A stretch of DNA of 64,000 bases, from contig BDSI01000008.1 in the NCBI GenBank assembly GCA_003117195.1, forward strand, positions 1,765,570 through 1,829,569, in the 5' to 3' direction. Origin of the DNA: Eudorina sp. 2006-703-Eu-15. Taxonomy: Eukaryota; Chlorophyta; Chlorophyceae; Chlamydomonadales; Volvocaceae. The notes under the pieces were generated by a model, which worked only from the letters and a program-made list of their open reading frames with translations, ran no database searches and was not told the origin of the DNA. A program made the position numbers and the translations under genes. Shown one piece after another: positions 23,850 to 37,136 of this stretch. Numbering within the stretch: the stretch's first letter is position 1; the number at the start of each line of letters is the position of its first letter.

Positions 23850-26800
23850 TTACAAGATCTTGTTCCGGATGTCCTCAAGCTTTTTAAGCATCTCTCCGGG
23901 CGTCCGGTCCATCGCCTCGGCTATCATCTGCTGCTTCTTCGCCGGAACCTGGCGGGCAACAACGCGGTCAGCGGGAGCAGGCAGGAACGGCGTTCAAGGA
24001 TAGGTCAGCGGGTGGCGCAACAAACTTTGCGCATGTAACGCGCAAAAAAGATCTTTTCCCGAAACAATATGCATTCGCGCGTGCAGGTGCTGCCGTCCGT
24101 CGCCGTCCTGCAGCCATCGGCGAGCGCGACGCCTCCGCTTCCAAACCTTCCCCTCGCACACCCCGCGCATAGTTCCCCAGCCAGCGCCCCCGTGCGGGCA
24201 CGGATCCCAGACGCACCGCCGCGTACTGGCCGCACAGATCACCGTCCACGCAATTGCGCACGGGGAAGTAGGCGGAGCGGAAGGACAGGTGGTCGCGTCC
24301 GCACAGCGGCGGGTTCTCCTGGCGCAGGTGCATCTCCAGGTGGCTGAAGAAGTCCACATCCTCGCGGTTGCTGAAGGGGTAGAGCACACCGATGGCGCCC
24401 ATGACGGTGCTGTACAGCAGCACCTGCACGGGCAGGCAACGAAGGACGAGGGAAACGTTGGCGGGAAGGCAGGACGCGGCAACAACCAGACATCTTAACA
24501 GCCGACCCGAGCATGCGGGGGTCAATACTCGATCGGCTGTGTTGGTCGGTCGGTAACTCGGGGACGCGTGTCCGGTCGCCTGTGCGGTCGATTGCACCTG
24601 CTTCTTGCCTCAACAACGGAGAGAGTTCGTGTCGCACTACGCAACGAGGGAGGCCCTACAGTAGCAAGGGCCACCCTGGCCTCCTTTCAGGTGCGCGCTC
24701 ACCTCCTGGCCGCCAGCCTGCATCTCCGCGCGCTGCAGCGACGTCACCGTGTCCCCCACGTGCACCTTGACCAGCTCCTCCAGCTTGTGGGGCGCCCCGT
24801 TCAGCCGGCCGCTCGCGGCCGCCATCTTGCCGCCCGTCGGGTCGTCCTCCACCTGCGGCGGGAGCGGTGCGCACCCGCCAGGGGTCACCGTGCGACAGCA
24901 CACATGCTGAAGAGCCCCCCATCGAGGAAGCGCGCGCCCCGCGGGACAGACGGTCTTCAGGGCGCGCCGCGCCGCGCCACCCCGACGCATCCCCTCATGT
25001 TACGTTATGACATAAGAAGATAAGATGAGTACCTAGGATGGTGAATTACCGAACACCGCACTCCCTTCCCTTTCCCCTTCTCCCCGCAACCACTGCCCTG
25101 TGGCCCCACCTGTTGCGAGGCTTCCCTGGGCAACCGCAGCACCACCAGGTTCCCGAACTTGTCCCCCGCGGCCACCGTGTCGTAGTCCAGGGGCAGCAGC
25201 GTGGTCAGGTAGCGGGGCGCCACGTCGTCCGCGAAGATGTAAAAGGCGTTGTCGGCCTTCTTGTAGCGCATCATGTGGATCGACTCCTGCGCGTCGCCCA
25301 CGTAGATGCGGGGGCCCTGCACGATGATGCTCATGATCTGGTGGGGCAGCCTGCGACCGGAAGTGGAGGGGGGGGCCGGGGCCGGGGCCGGGCGGCGCGG
25401 TTTGAGGAACGGTTCGGGGAACACATGTCATGTTGCTCGGCGCGGTCCGCGTGACGTTTTATCGTAATTGAGTCATAGGGTGCGTAACCCACATCTTATG
25501 GTTTGCGGATAACGCTGATCATGAGCAGCACGCCTTCAAGACTGCGGTATAAAAATCGTTTATTCCTCTGGCAAGTGCCAAGGGAGATGGCCAAAACCTC
25601 GCGGCAGGGCAGCCTCGTACCTGTTGTATTCGCACTTGCGCAGCAGCTTCTTCTTGCCCATCTCGTACAGCCGCAACGTGGGCCCAACGCCCGCCAGCAG
25701 CCTGCCCTTGAAACCACACAGGGCCCCCGGCACGCCCCCGTCCACCGCCGTCTTGTGCACCAGCTCCAACCGCTTGCCGCCGTCCACCAAGCGGTAGATC
25801 CGGATGAAGGCGGCTGTCCGGGCGGAGTCGGGATCGAGAAACGGCGACTTGGGTTACACGCTAAACGGAGATCACACCAAGACCGAATAGGCGGGTGCAG
25901 GGGAAAACTACCTGGGGAGGTGTTGCTGTTTCGCAACAGACATTTTGGCCCTCACTTCCCGTCTTCCCCGTTTCCCCGTCTCCAACCTTCGGTGCCTACC
26001 ACCAAATCCAAGCTAAGCGAGTAAGCGACAGCCCCACGCTCCCCCGCCCACCGGCTCCTACCTTCGCAGTCGGTGGGCATGTATCGCAGCCCCTTGGCGC
26101 ACCCCACCGCCAGCAGCTTCTCCGTCCCGCCGTCCTGCGCCCCGGGCAGGGCCAGGTCCACCAGCGCCATGGACACCAGCGCCTCGTTGTTGTCCATCTC
26201 CGTCACGAACACAGTGGACAGGGTGGCCGGATCCACCACCCGCAGACAGCCCGCCCACTGGCCCGGCTGGCCCTTGGGGGCGCCAAACTGCTCCTCCAGG
26301 GCAGCCAACTCGTCGTTGAACTCCACGCCCTGGGGGAGGTCGAGGCAGGACAGATGCCGAAATACACTGAGTCGGATAGGTAATGTCGGGGGTTGAAGTG
26401 CGCAGGATGAAGCCTGGCTTCGCAACTGGCTGGTGCGGGCGAGTTTGCGAACGCCTACGCGCGGGCGCAGGGCTCGTGCAGTGGTGCTGTCCGCGGCATG
26501 CCATCGTGCGGTATGAGGTAGGTATGACACCCCCCCATAACGGCCCAAGGGAGGTTACCTACCAGGGCATATGGACTGCATCCCGATGTGCTCTCCATGC
26601 GCATGCCTACAACCCCCTGCGCCCCGTTCAGGATATTCCCATTAATCCCATACCACCCATCCAGCCAAACCGCAAACAACCCCCGTCGCCTGTTGAACGT
26701 CTGCGCCCAGACTGCACTGCCTCGTGCAAGCGGTCCGCACACCTGCACCGGCGCCCCCTCCTCCTCCGCCAGCGCTGCCAGCTTGGCCTGCAGGTCCTCC

Positions 26801-29800
26801 CGCTCCGCCAACGGGATCGCTGCGTGGTCCGATTCCGCGATCAGCAGCAGCTTCGTCTCCGGATGGATCAGCAACCGCCGGGGCGTGTAGCGCAGCCGGC
26901 AGGCCTGGAGGCGGTGCGGTGCGGTGCGTTGCGGGATGCGGCGGGGAAAACAGGTGGGTGGATGGACGCTCGTCGCTGGGGAGAAAACCGGGGTGACGCA
27001 GGACAGACCGCGACACAGCGAGGACGACACCGGGACAGCTGACGAGCGACCCCACCAGCCCACATGGGGCTTGCCTCCATCGCCAGGAGCTCTCTCTCGA
27101 GCAGCGCGGCCGCAGCTTTGGCGTCTTATGCGTTTCCGCATCATGAACCCAAAGGGGACACGCAGGTTGCTCCAGCCAGCATGTCCAGCCAGCGTGTCGG
27201 GTTGTCGAGTCGTTACGATTGCATGTCGGGTTGTCGAGTCGTTACGATTGCATGTCGGGTTGTCGAGTCGTTACGATTGCATGTCGGGTTGTCGAGTCGT
27301 TACGATTGCATGTCGGGCCGTTACGGTTGCATCGCGGGTCGCGCCGGCCGCGGCGGGTCTGACCCCGTCCCCAAGCTGATGCACCATCTGCTGTGGAACG
27401 CTGCATATACCTCCCAACCCAAAAGACAACCCGAGCGCACAGCGCACCTGCGTGTTGAAGGCGTCCCCAACGTTCTCCACAGCCAGAATGCGCAGAGTGC
27501 TCTTCACAACCGACACGAAGCCCTCAGGGCACTGGTCCGAGGCGAAACCTGAGGCGGGAACCGCACATCAACGAGTGGAGATCCAAAAGAGTCAGGGAGA
27601 TGCCGGGCTGACACGGTGAACACGGAAGCCGGCATGGGGTGCAGCACGCGCGCTGCCGAATGAAAGTGAAGGGCCGTGCTCCGGCCATCGCCGTGCGCCT
27701 GTCTGGGCCCCTCTGTCCCGACGACAGCATGCACGCAGCCCGAAACTCCGCCAAGTCCGCGAACCGTGTGTGCGACGAGCTTGGGCGGAGAGCATCGCCC
27801 CAACCTCACATGATAGGTCGGGGGTTCTCTTATCAATCACATGAATGCCCCACCCGCAAATACCGCAAACCCCACACCTGAGGCAAAGTCCAGCGCCTCG
27901 TACGACAGCGGCGAAAGGTTGAACCGACCCTGGTCGTTGTAGCCCAGCCACGGCCGGCTGGACAGCGCCAGCATGCAGCGGGTGCCCCGCACCGAGGCGG
28001 CGAACAGCTTGGGGGGCTTGGTGCCCAGGAAGCGCGTGCGGGAGTCGGTGAGCTGGCCGCTGATGCGGTCCACCTCAGAGCGGATGAGGATGCCGTTCTG
28101 GAGCCCCACGTGCAGGAACAGGCCGCCCTCGGTGGCGCGCTCGGCGCCGGGGCCGGTGTTGTAGAGCATGAGGATGCTCTCGGGCACCGAATTGAGCGCC
28201 TGGAGAGGGCGGAAGAGGGCGGGCGGGTGGCAGGCCAAGCACAGCGCAACAAATCGGGGATCGGACCAGCGTTCGGCGGTACCCAGGGGATGCCTCGACG
28301 AGACGATGAAAGAGCCGGCGAGGGCGAAGCAAAAAGAAGACAGCGTCGCGAGAACAATGTCCTCCCCAGTCGTCGCAAAGAACCCTCCTCCTCCTGCCAA
28401 TTTCCTTGACCCCTCATCATCATCATTCTCCGGTGTTTCCCCTGTTTCCATTCGGCCGCATGCTTACAGCACGCCGCCCGCGCCGTGCGCTGCCCTGATC
28501 TTTCCCCCCTCCCCGCGCCTGCTGCCGCCCACCCCGGCCCCACCTGCATGGACAGGTTCTTGAGGCCCTGCCCCGGGTCCAGCGACAGCACGCGGACGGT
28601 CTGGTCGTAGGTCCCCACCGCCAGGAAGGACGACCGCACCAGGCCCTCGGGCACCGGCGGTATCTCCAAACACGACACGTCCTCGGCCAGGTCCCGCTTC
28701 TCCGCCTCCACCAGCAGCCCCGTCCCCGTCTCCAGCTCAAACACGGTCACCTCGCCGCCCTGCAGCGCGATGGCCACCTGCAGGGAGGGAGGCAGGCAGG
28801 CAGGGAGCAAGAGACAGGAATAGGATAGGGAGGAACACGACCCGGGGTGTAACCTAGGTGTTGGGATGAGGGGAGACATCGAGCACTGCAGAAGCCTCGG
28901 CTACGGACAGCAGCAGGCGGCTGGGGGGTTAGAACGCATGGAAAAAAGCCCAGGCGGCCGGGGACAACAGCTGGGAGGGCGTCCGGGGCGAGGTCGCCCG
29001 GGGCGCTGCGCTGCCGCCTTCCCATGCGCACTACTGCTGCCCCCTGCGACGCGCATGGCGCATCTCTGAACGAAGCAATTCAGCGGCGGACGCATGCACG
29101 GGTGCGTGTGCGTGTGGTGCCGGGCAACTAGAACCCGCCGCCCACATCATGAAACGACCGGCCTCCCCTCGACCATACGAGCAAGGGCCACCGCTGACGC
29201 CTTGGCCGGGTCCTCCCAGTCAAGTGCCCGCGCAGCCAGGCAGGATTGCTTCGACTCGTTTCCAAGTCACGCCACAGGCAGGGACATTAGCTGCTCAGGG
29301 TGCTGTCCTTGAATGCGGCACGCATTTCACGCTGCAACTTTTATCCGCGAATGCACAACGTTGGAAACGAAATCCCCCCTTGACTGCGGCTTTGCGCCTC
29401 CGCTTTGATAAAGTGTATATGCCCAGCGCGCGCAACCCACCTGCTTCTCGTTGGACGCCGCCGCTTTGATGTTTCGGCGCCCTGGCACCTTCCATTCGTT
29501 GATGCGGCGGTCCGGCTTGATGTGCCGTAACCCCCCCGGGTAAACCTACGCGAGTGAAAAACACATCGACAACAGCAGCGCGCACAAAAATTCAATCCGC
29601 CAGGCCGTTCAAAGCACGTCCTTTCCCTTGGGACGAGGAGGATCGTGCGGTCGCCTTCGTCGACCGAGCAGCCCACAACAACGTTACGGTTACGCCTTTG
29701 CAGTTTGCACGACGGCCCTCCCTTCACGAGGACGGGCCTCCGTTTCGCGCGGCCGCCCGCCTGCCCCTCCTCCTCTCGCCCCCTCCACCGGCCCATCACC

Positions 29801-32800
29801 TCCCTCCCCCTCCCAGGCCTGCCTGCAGCATGGAGTTGTCCGCCAGCAGCTGCGTGTGCAGGGTGGGCACCGTGCCGAGGAAGCCGCTCTCGTTGGTCTC
29901 CTTGACCTCCTCACCGATGCTGAACACCTGCGCGGGACCGCACGGAAGGAAGTGATGCGACCCGCAGCGGCCCGGACATGACACGTGTCAGCTCCCGATG
30001 GCGGCGAGACGGCCCGACGGTCCATAAGCCAACACCCGGAGCACATGCAAAACTGGGTGGGAAAGACCGTCCCACCCAGTTGCCGCACGGGTCCCCAGTG
30101 CTAGGGTGTATGTGGTGGTACGTACCAACACCAGTTCGACAGACAGCATACAGACTCGCTCGTTCGACCCATCCAGGAACAACAAAGTTCGCTTAATGAA
30201 CACCGCAAGCGGCAATCAGGCGCAACTGTCCCTGGCCCTTTGCCTTTGCGATGGTCCAAAGGATTGCCCCATAGCCTACCCATGAACGTGAGCACGAACT
30301 GGCTTTTAGTTCAAATCAGTTTCCCAATCGATTTCGGCGCCCCGCGTGGCCATGGACATCCCCCTTCTGCGCCCTCCGCCACCCAGCAGCACGCACCAGG
30401 GTGGCATTGGCGAAGGACACCACGATGAAGGCGTCGAACTCGTCGGTGACGTTGCGGCGCACCGTCCACACCGCGGTGGGCGCACCGGGCAGCGGACTGA
30501 CCGCCAGCTCCGAGACCGCCAGGCCGGGGCGCAGCACCGACAGCGACGCGCGCGGGCCGCGGCCGCACAGCGCGTAGATCTGCGGGATCTCCTCATTCAG
30601 CAGGTTCGCCACCTGACAGCGGCGGCAAACCACAGGAGAGAGCGCGCACGCACGAAGGAAGCAGCGGAACGCCCGGGTCATGGAGCGTTGGAGACAGCGA
30701 AGCCGAAAGTACAGGTACGACGGAACATGGCCGCAATAAACTATGCGCCATGATGACGATGTGCTGGTCCGCAAGGAGTACCTCCCCGCACGCATTTACT
30801 CCAATTCTCATCCGATGGCACGAGAGGGACGCGGTACAGACGTTTGCACTTCACACAATCAGCGGCCCCGGATCTAGTGCGTGCCCCCCATCGCGTGCGT
30901 GTCAACCCCATCGCGTGCGTTCCTGGCAACCCAATCTGCTCCCGTCTGCTCCCACGTGCCCCGTCGCCGCCGCCAAAGCCGCTAGAGGGCCCTGACACAA
31001 CGACACCTGAGGATGGATCACAACCACCAGCGAAGCACGGCTGCGACAAATGAGGGTGGGGCCACCGTCACCGCGCGCCGCTCCCCCGCGGCTCGGCCCG
31101 CCCCGCCCCGCACCTTCATGTCCGTGATGGGCATCAGTGAGGCCATCTCGTCGATAAGCAGCAGGTTCTTCAGCGGCCGCGGCTCGAAGAAGACCGGCTG
31201 GAAGCCCTCCTCCGTCTGCACCAGGTTGGCGCTGCTGCTCTCCACGTCCTCATCGTCCTCACCGGTACCCTGACGACCAAGGTGTGGGGTTACCAAGGCG
31301 GATGCGGACAGAGCCACCTGAGCCACTGTGCCAATGAGGATGTCTCTCTCGTGTAATAACACAACAGGCTGGGGAAAGGGAACTCTAGGGAGGGGCGACA
31401 TCGATTGATGCATGCCAACGCATGTCCCGCTGCCCTGATGCTGGAGGTCCAACCCCGCCGCGACGGGACAGGAACAGCGACGCCAGTGCCTTTTGAGCGT
31501 GATGGGGGCTCATATGGGTAGCTCGTTCTTGAGGCGGCTCGTTGCGTAGGCCGGGGGGTCGACTTCAAAAAAAGAACGAACCCAGAACACGAACGGTGGG
31601 TGGGCTTCCCCGCACCATCAGCAGCGCAGTTAATTCAGCCGACAGGGAAGAGCCCACCCCAAGCTCGGCGGCTAAATGAGCGTCACGAGTCCACCGTTGC
31701 CAGTCCCGGCCGTGTTGATTAAGTTGGCCCTCAAAGAGCTTACAAGCCCTCGCCAGCACCGGATCCGAATCCAGCTAGGATGTGTTTCATTGACCCCTTC
31801 CTCCAGACCACCCCCGCCGCGCCCACGCACCACGAACTGGTACAGCGCGTGGTTGCCGTACTCGCTGGCCGCGAACAGGAAGCCGGTCTTCAGCACCGTA
31901 ATGGAGGTGCAGGGCGGGATGGTGTCAAAGTACTTTATCTTGAGCTCCGTCACCGCCTCGCCCTCGTACGCCAACGTCACCTTGTAGATATCGCCGTACT
32001 CGCTCTGCGGGCATGGCGGGCACCCAGCGGCCCGGCGGCTGCCTCACGCAACGACCGACCTGACCTGACCTGACCTGACCCAGTGTATCCCCCCTCGCAG
32101 CGCAGTTTGAAAATGTCTACCTGTTTCCTATACATCACCACCAACCCGCATCATCATGACCATCGCGGGCGCCAGGTTCCATTGCGGGCCAGAAATTTGC
32201 TGTTCCATTGGCGGCCGTTGAGTTGGAATGTTCCCGTTCCCGTCCCGGAAATTGACCGAGACGCCTCCAGACCGCAAACCTCCCCAAGCAGCCAGGCAGC
32301 TGCCGGTGCTGCCCCGGGGCCGTTCTCACTTTGGCCCAACCCCCGGGCCCAGACAGACCGCTTGCCTGCACCAAGAAGAACGAGTAGGCCTTCTTCTTGT
32401 GGGTTGCGTAGCTGACGATGAGCACGCCGCGATCTCCCGGCAGGTCGCTGCGGCGGGGGATGACGGCCCGGACCTCCTCATGGTCCTGGCGGCCGGCACG
32501 GGAGGGGCGGCAAGGGAGGAGCGGCATGGGGGACGTGTCGCACATGGGAGCCAGAGCATGCAGGGACCGGCGCATGGCCCGACTGAGCCACTCCGCGCAA
32601 CCCACAGCACTCAAAGATTTGCAACAGCCGCACTGTCACGAGCCGCAATCGTCACAGACCTTCCTTGCAGCTGCAGCAGGGAGAGAGGGGACGAGCCGCA
32701 GGCACACGCGCTGGCTGCGCTGGGTTGCGTTACGCGCATTTCCACGGGCACAGCCGCGCTCGAAACGAGTTCCTACGGCGTGCAGGTCGCGAGAACGTCC

Positions 32801-34405
32801 GCCGGACTTCGTTCCTTCGAACCAGGTAGGCCTTGCCTGGACGCACTTCACGCGTCACGTATGGGCATTGACCGCAAGGGCGTCGTGAGCTCGCGACGCA
32901 GCTGTGCTGCTAGGACAGCCCCCAGCAAGCACTGTGTGCTCACACCATTCACCTTTCCACACCAGTCACCTTTCCAAAAACAAGGCTTTCGTACCCAGAC
33001 CGTACGTCCGAAAGCGCCACACGTCCGAAAGCCACTGCCCACCCTGCTCCAATGTTGCTGCCATGCTGCCATGGACCCATTTCCGTCATGTCAACCGGGG
33101 GGATCTTCTGCCCCCTCCTGCCATCCCCACCGCCACCCGTAACCCCCCGCGCCCACCTGGTTCTTGTAGATGATGAAGTTCTCCGCACACACCAGCACGC
33201 CTCCGGGACCGTCCGCGCCGCCCGGCACCGCGACGAGCAGGTTCGCCCCGTTGTCGATGGGTTCCGTCCACTTGCGCACCACGTTGTTGAGGCCCAGGTC
33301 CATTTCGTAAAACGTGAGGTGCTTCTGCGCCATCGAGGCCGCCTCGCCCGTCGGGTCCTGGACCGGGGACCAAACGCACGGGATCCCGTTTGGACGGTAC
33401 CAGTGGTCTCAACGGGTGGGGGCTCTAGGGCCTACCCCACTCTTGGGATGCGCAACATCTGCAATCCTATCGCATCATGACTGTCGCCCCCATGCTCGTA
33501 TAAAGCATCTCCCCAGGGACCTGTTTGCATTTGAACTCCCATCGTGATAATCACGATAAGCATGATCATCATCGGATAGGATCGCCTGGGAGGCGGTGGC
33601 TGCACCAGGGCGGCGTTGCAGCGTAGTGGCCCGTGGGTCACCGGTAACCACATCGCAGAAGCATGGCTTGTGTTGCAGCTGCCCCCACCTGGTCAGCCTC
33701 CGAGTAGTCCAGCTCGATGGCGGCGAAGATGGGGTTGTCGAACCCGCAGTCCATGCCGCAAATGCTGAAGGTGATGTGGTGGGATTTGTGTGCCTCCAGC
33801 GGCGACGAGATGGTCAGGTTCGCTGCAGCGTCGCGGTTCAGGACGTACACGAATTTCTGCTTCTCCACGGCCCCGATCATGCACGCTCGTCCTTTCGGGT
33901 CCACCGCTATGTACTGCCCCGGCACGATGCGCCGGCAACCCGATCTCCCGAAGGTTTCCTGATGGACCTTCACCCACACGTTCTTATCCTTGTTAAACTT
34001 GAGCAGAATGATCCGTCCCGAGTCTGAGCCCACCACAAGGTGGTCCAAGTTGGAGCCCGTAAGGCGGACTGCCGCCATGGAACGGATGCAGCCAAAGACC
34101 TCCGTTGCAACCACAGTCTGCATCTTTCCATTCTCGTTGGGCCGCAGCAGCTCCAGGATCTTCCCCCGTGAAACTACCACCTCCTGCGCCTTCGGCGCGG
34201 AGAAATTGCCATACACAGCACTCTGCGAGCAACAGAGGCGTCGTTAGGTAATGATATCCATGTATTGATTACACTACAGAACCATTAACACGATAAAATG
34301 CTCGACTACATTTACGAAGTATGCTGAGCAAAGAATGAAGCAGCTCGCCACAGTCTCTACCTGAATGCCAGAGGCCCGGCTAAGGGTGAGAGAGTACAAG
34401 AACAT
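23850..34405 (-). CDS. SF3B3: Splicing factor 3B subunit 3 (SF3B3/SAP130/RSE1)
   Basis: SF3B3 is a WD40-propeller scaffold of the SF3b part of U2 snRNP, needed for branch-point recognition. Nineteen exons: 34361-34405, 33689-34222, 33157-33357, 32366-32485, 31831-32004, 31114-31269, 30397-30612, 29823-29927, 29441-29545, 28544-28777, 27878-28199, 27448-27548, 26743-26904, 26062-26329, 25621-25813, 25110-25350, 24703-24852, 24217-24423, 23850-23948. Phases join to give 1210 residues (human 1217). Landmarks run from [39 protein letters not shown] and [12 protein letters not shown] to [59 protein letters not shown] and the C-terminus [17 protein letters not shown]. Two introns have GC donors, after 32366 and 29823. 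The stop overlaps a TGTAA. It is divergent from the PB1-domain gene. Confidence 0.97.
27196..27332. repeat. 29-bp minisatellite, four exact copies plus a degenerate fifth
   Basis: The unit begins gtcgggttgtcgagtcg and is repeated exactly from 27196 to 27311, followed by a shortened copy (gtcgggccgttacggttgcat). It lies in the SF3B3 intron between exons 27448-27548 and 26743-26904. Confidence 0.96.
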
Positions 34406-34744
34406 TTTTGCCCAAGGGCCTCGGCCCTGCTGGGCGCGAAAACAAGTCCGTGTCCCTAATTAACGTCTCGGTCCCTTCACTCCGCACCAGAGTTAGGGGG
34501 CACCATACACCCCGATAGAAATCTTTGGCGAAGCCTGACGCATCGACATTCGGTGCAGCCCAACAAGTTACCCGGCCCTGGCGCAGCTTGCAGTACGAGA
34601 CAGTTGCGACACCGCCAGTAAAAGTAGTCGCGTGCATATAGAAGGCGCCTTTCGATGCAACGCTCTGTTTGAGCTATGTAATTTGTTCCTAACTTAACCC
34701 AACGCGACAGAGGCACCAGCAACAAAGTGCGTGCTTAAAGCGGT
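34406..34744. promoter_or_regulatory. Shared intergenic promoter region of SF3B3 (-) and the PB1-domain gene (+)
   Basis: Only 339 bp separate the two start codons. The segment lies outside both coding models. No core element could be fixed by eye. Confidence 0.5.
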
Positions 34745-37136
34745 ATGGCCTCGGAGATCGACCCCAAGACTGAAGCACTTGTTCGACAACTTCACAGAGA
34801 GTTAAACGGGCTTACACGCACCTCAAGACGTGCAAATCCGACGTACGGGCTCACATTCGACGCCGTTGGCGCGGGAAAGCAGCAGCAACAACAGCAGCAG
34901 CAGCGGGACAAAGACACACGCTCGGAGGGAGCAGGAGGCGTAGCAAAGCGCCCTCGGACGGAGAAGGAGCGCGAGCGGGAGCGGGACCGCGAGCGGGACA
35001 GGGACAAGGACCGCGAGCGGGACAGGGACAAGGACCGCGACCGGGACAGGGACAAGGACCGCGAGCGGGATAGGGACCGGGGCCGTGCTACAAGCGGAAG
35101 CGGCAGCCATAAGCGCCGGTCATCGCCTCAGAACGCGCGGCAGCAGCAGCGGCAACGGCGCGTCCGGGGAGTGGACGACAGTGACAACGCTGCGTCAGAG
35201 GAGTCAGAGGAGGCGGGTGACTCGGACTCAGACGAGGAGCACGGTTACGAGTCCACACAGGGCAGCAGTGGCTCGGAGGAGTCTCAGTCGGAGTCAGAGA
35301 CTCAGGCACATAAGCGGCACAGGGGAGGTGAGCTACTGGATGAGGTTTGATGATGGCACGGTACATGTTGGTCCCGGATGCTGGGTATCCTGGCCGACGA
35401 GGAATATAAGGGCAGATGTAGGAGCAGCCCTGTCCGACGCAGGTTCCAAGCCGTCGAACCTGCGTCGGACAGGTGTCGAACCTGACGGCTTGAAACCAAA
35501 ACGTTACATGATTCCTGTTGGCCTTTCTGGAAACCCTTGGTAATCGTGACCCACGCCTGCTCATTCGTGGGCGACGGTTGGGGTTGCTCGAGCAGGACCT
35601 CGGCCGCTGTCCCGGGTTGCACGCAAGCGTCTACGTGTTCAATAGGGCCACTCTACGCACGCACTGATCCGCCACAGCCCCTGGTGTGACATCCCGCGCT
35701 ACAGCTATGTCCGTCGTACAGGGGCCAAAGGCGCGGGCTGCACGGACACCCATGTAAAGGTTTGTAATGGTGGTGATGTGAAGCTCGGCAAAGAGGCCCC
35801 CGGCAGGCGCATGTCCTGGCTTGCCGTAGCGATTTGTGGCAACATTGCCACGGACCGCGCGGACAATGATGAAGTGTATCCGTTGCAGCACGGAAGACCT
35901 TGGCTGCCGTGTTTTTCCCTGCATTGCAGGCAGCAGGGACGACCGTGAAACCAGCAAAGCCGACGGTGGCAGGGCGCGTGACAGGGAGCGCGAGCGGCAA
36001 CGGCAGCGCGAGAGAGAACGCGAGCGGGATAGGGAGCGGGAACGGGAGCGGGAACGGGGTCGCCAAAGCGAGAAGGAGAGGCAGCGGGAGCGGGGTCAGG
36101 ACCGAGACCAGCGCGCGGGAGGCCCCACGGGCAATCCCACAAACCCGGGTCCACGGACCGCAGCGCCTGCCCGGACCGAACCCGGCAACAGCCGCAGAGC
36201 TGAGACGGCAGCAGCGCAACAGCAGCAGCAGCAAAGCTTGCAGGTGCGGTCATTCACACCTCAGCAAGGGCGGGAGGATGTGGTTGTGCCGTATGCCAAT
36301 GTGAGCTTGCCTGGGCCGGTGTACCGGTATCTCGATTGTCTTTTTCTTAACTTGAAGCTTTGTCGCCTGGCTTGCTGCAGGAGGTCAGGGACCCCGAGCG
36401 CCCGCGGACCCAGAATGTAGTCGTACAGGGCAGGGATGCGGCCGGGAATACCACTGCGCTAGCTACGGCAGTGGAACCGGACGTGAGCCGGCAAGCGGCT
36501 CAGCAGCAGCAGCAGTTTGTGCAGGTGCAGCAGCAAACGCCGGAACAGCAACTCAGCCCTTTGGAGGCGGCAGCGGCGGCAGCGAGCGGCGCAGTGAAGG
36601 AGCAGGCCAAGGTGTCGGGCCAGTTGGCAGGTGCGAGTGATTGGGTTGGTGCTGTGTCCAAGTGCGAGCTGTAAGGCCCGCTGGTGTCAAGAACAGCGCG
36701 CATCGGTGTGTCTCGCGGTCTGGAGTTCCTGAGGATTCCGCACTGTGGACTGAGGCACTCGGGAAACGACGCACGCGTTCTTTTCCGCACACAAGTAAAA
36801 GCGTTCTAAGCTGGGGCGCTTGTGTTTGTCCTTTTCGTGCCTTCAGATCCGCGGCTCGTCAAGTGCTTCCACGCGGGCGTGCGCTGGGGCATCAAGCTCT
36901 CCCGCCAGGCGCTGCAGACGCGCAGCGACCTGGCCACGGCGCTGAACGACGCCTTCGCGGGCGAGATCCTCAGCTGCGGCCGTGGCGAGACGCTCTACAT
37001 CGTGTTCCTGGACACGCAGGGCAAGGCGACGGAGTTCCCATCGCTGCGCGGTCCCAACGGTCGCGGCAAGGACAGCGCCACGAAGTGGCGGGCGATGGTG
37101 GAGCGCGCCGTGAAGATCTACGTCCGCCGCTCTTGA
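34745..37136 (+). CDS. Arg/Glu/Asp-repeat protein with a C-terminal PB1/AUX-IAA-like domain
   Basis: Four exons (34745-35327, 35930-36300, 36381-36630, 36847-37136) give 497 residues with all phases correct. Residues 1-45 form a short ordered start (ALVRQLHRELNGLTRTSRR), followed by a poly-Gln tract, long RE/RD/RDKD repeats as in nuclear RS-like proteins, an acidic Ser/Glu/Asp segment, a second RE/RQ repeat, and Gln-rich linkers. Residues about 402-497 are ordered: LVKCFHAGVRWGIKLSRQAL, SDLATALNDAFAG, LYIVFLDTQG, then KWRAMVERAVKIYVRRS. The Lys in the first strand, the G-x3-[RG]-K-[IL] turn, the S-[DE]-L-x2-AL-[ND]-x-F helix and the W..M...VKI end follow the PB1 fold of AUX/IAA and ARF proteins, although the acidic OPCA-type motif is weak (LDTQG). 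A nuclear scaffold or regulator is an inference. The first TGTAA after the stop is at 37445. Confidence 0.8.
35431..35497. repeat. Interleaved inverted repeats (pseudoknot-like) in intron 1 of the PB1-domain gene
   Basis: Repeat A, tgtccgacgcaggtt (35431-35445), pairs with 35457-35471 exactly. Repeat B, ggttccaagccgtc (35442-35455), pairs with 35484-35497 with one mismatch. The order is A-B-A'-B', with A and B overlapping by 4 nt, so the two stems are mutually exclusive or nearly so. Confidence 0.85.

Noticed and set aside
27196..27332. CRISPR-like array
   Set aside because: The repeats are directly adjacent with no spacers, and the genome is eukaryotic with the tract inside an intron.
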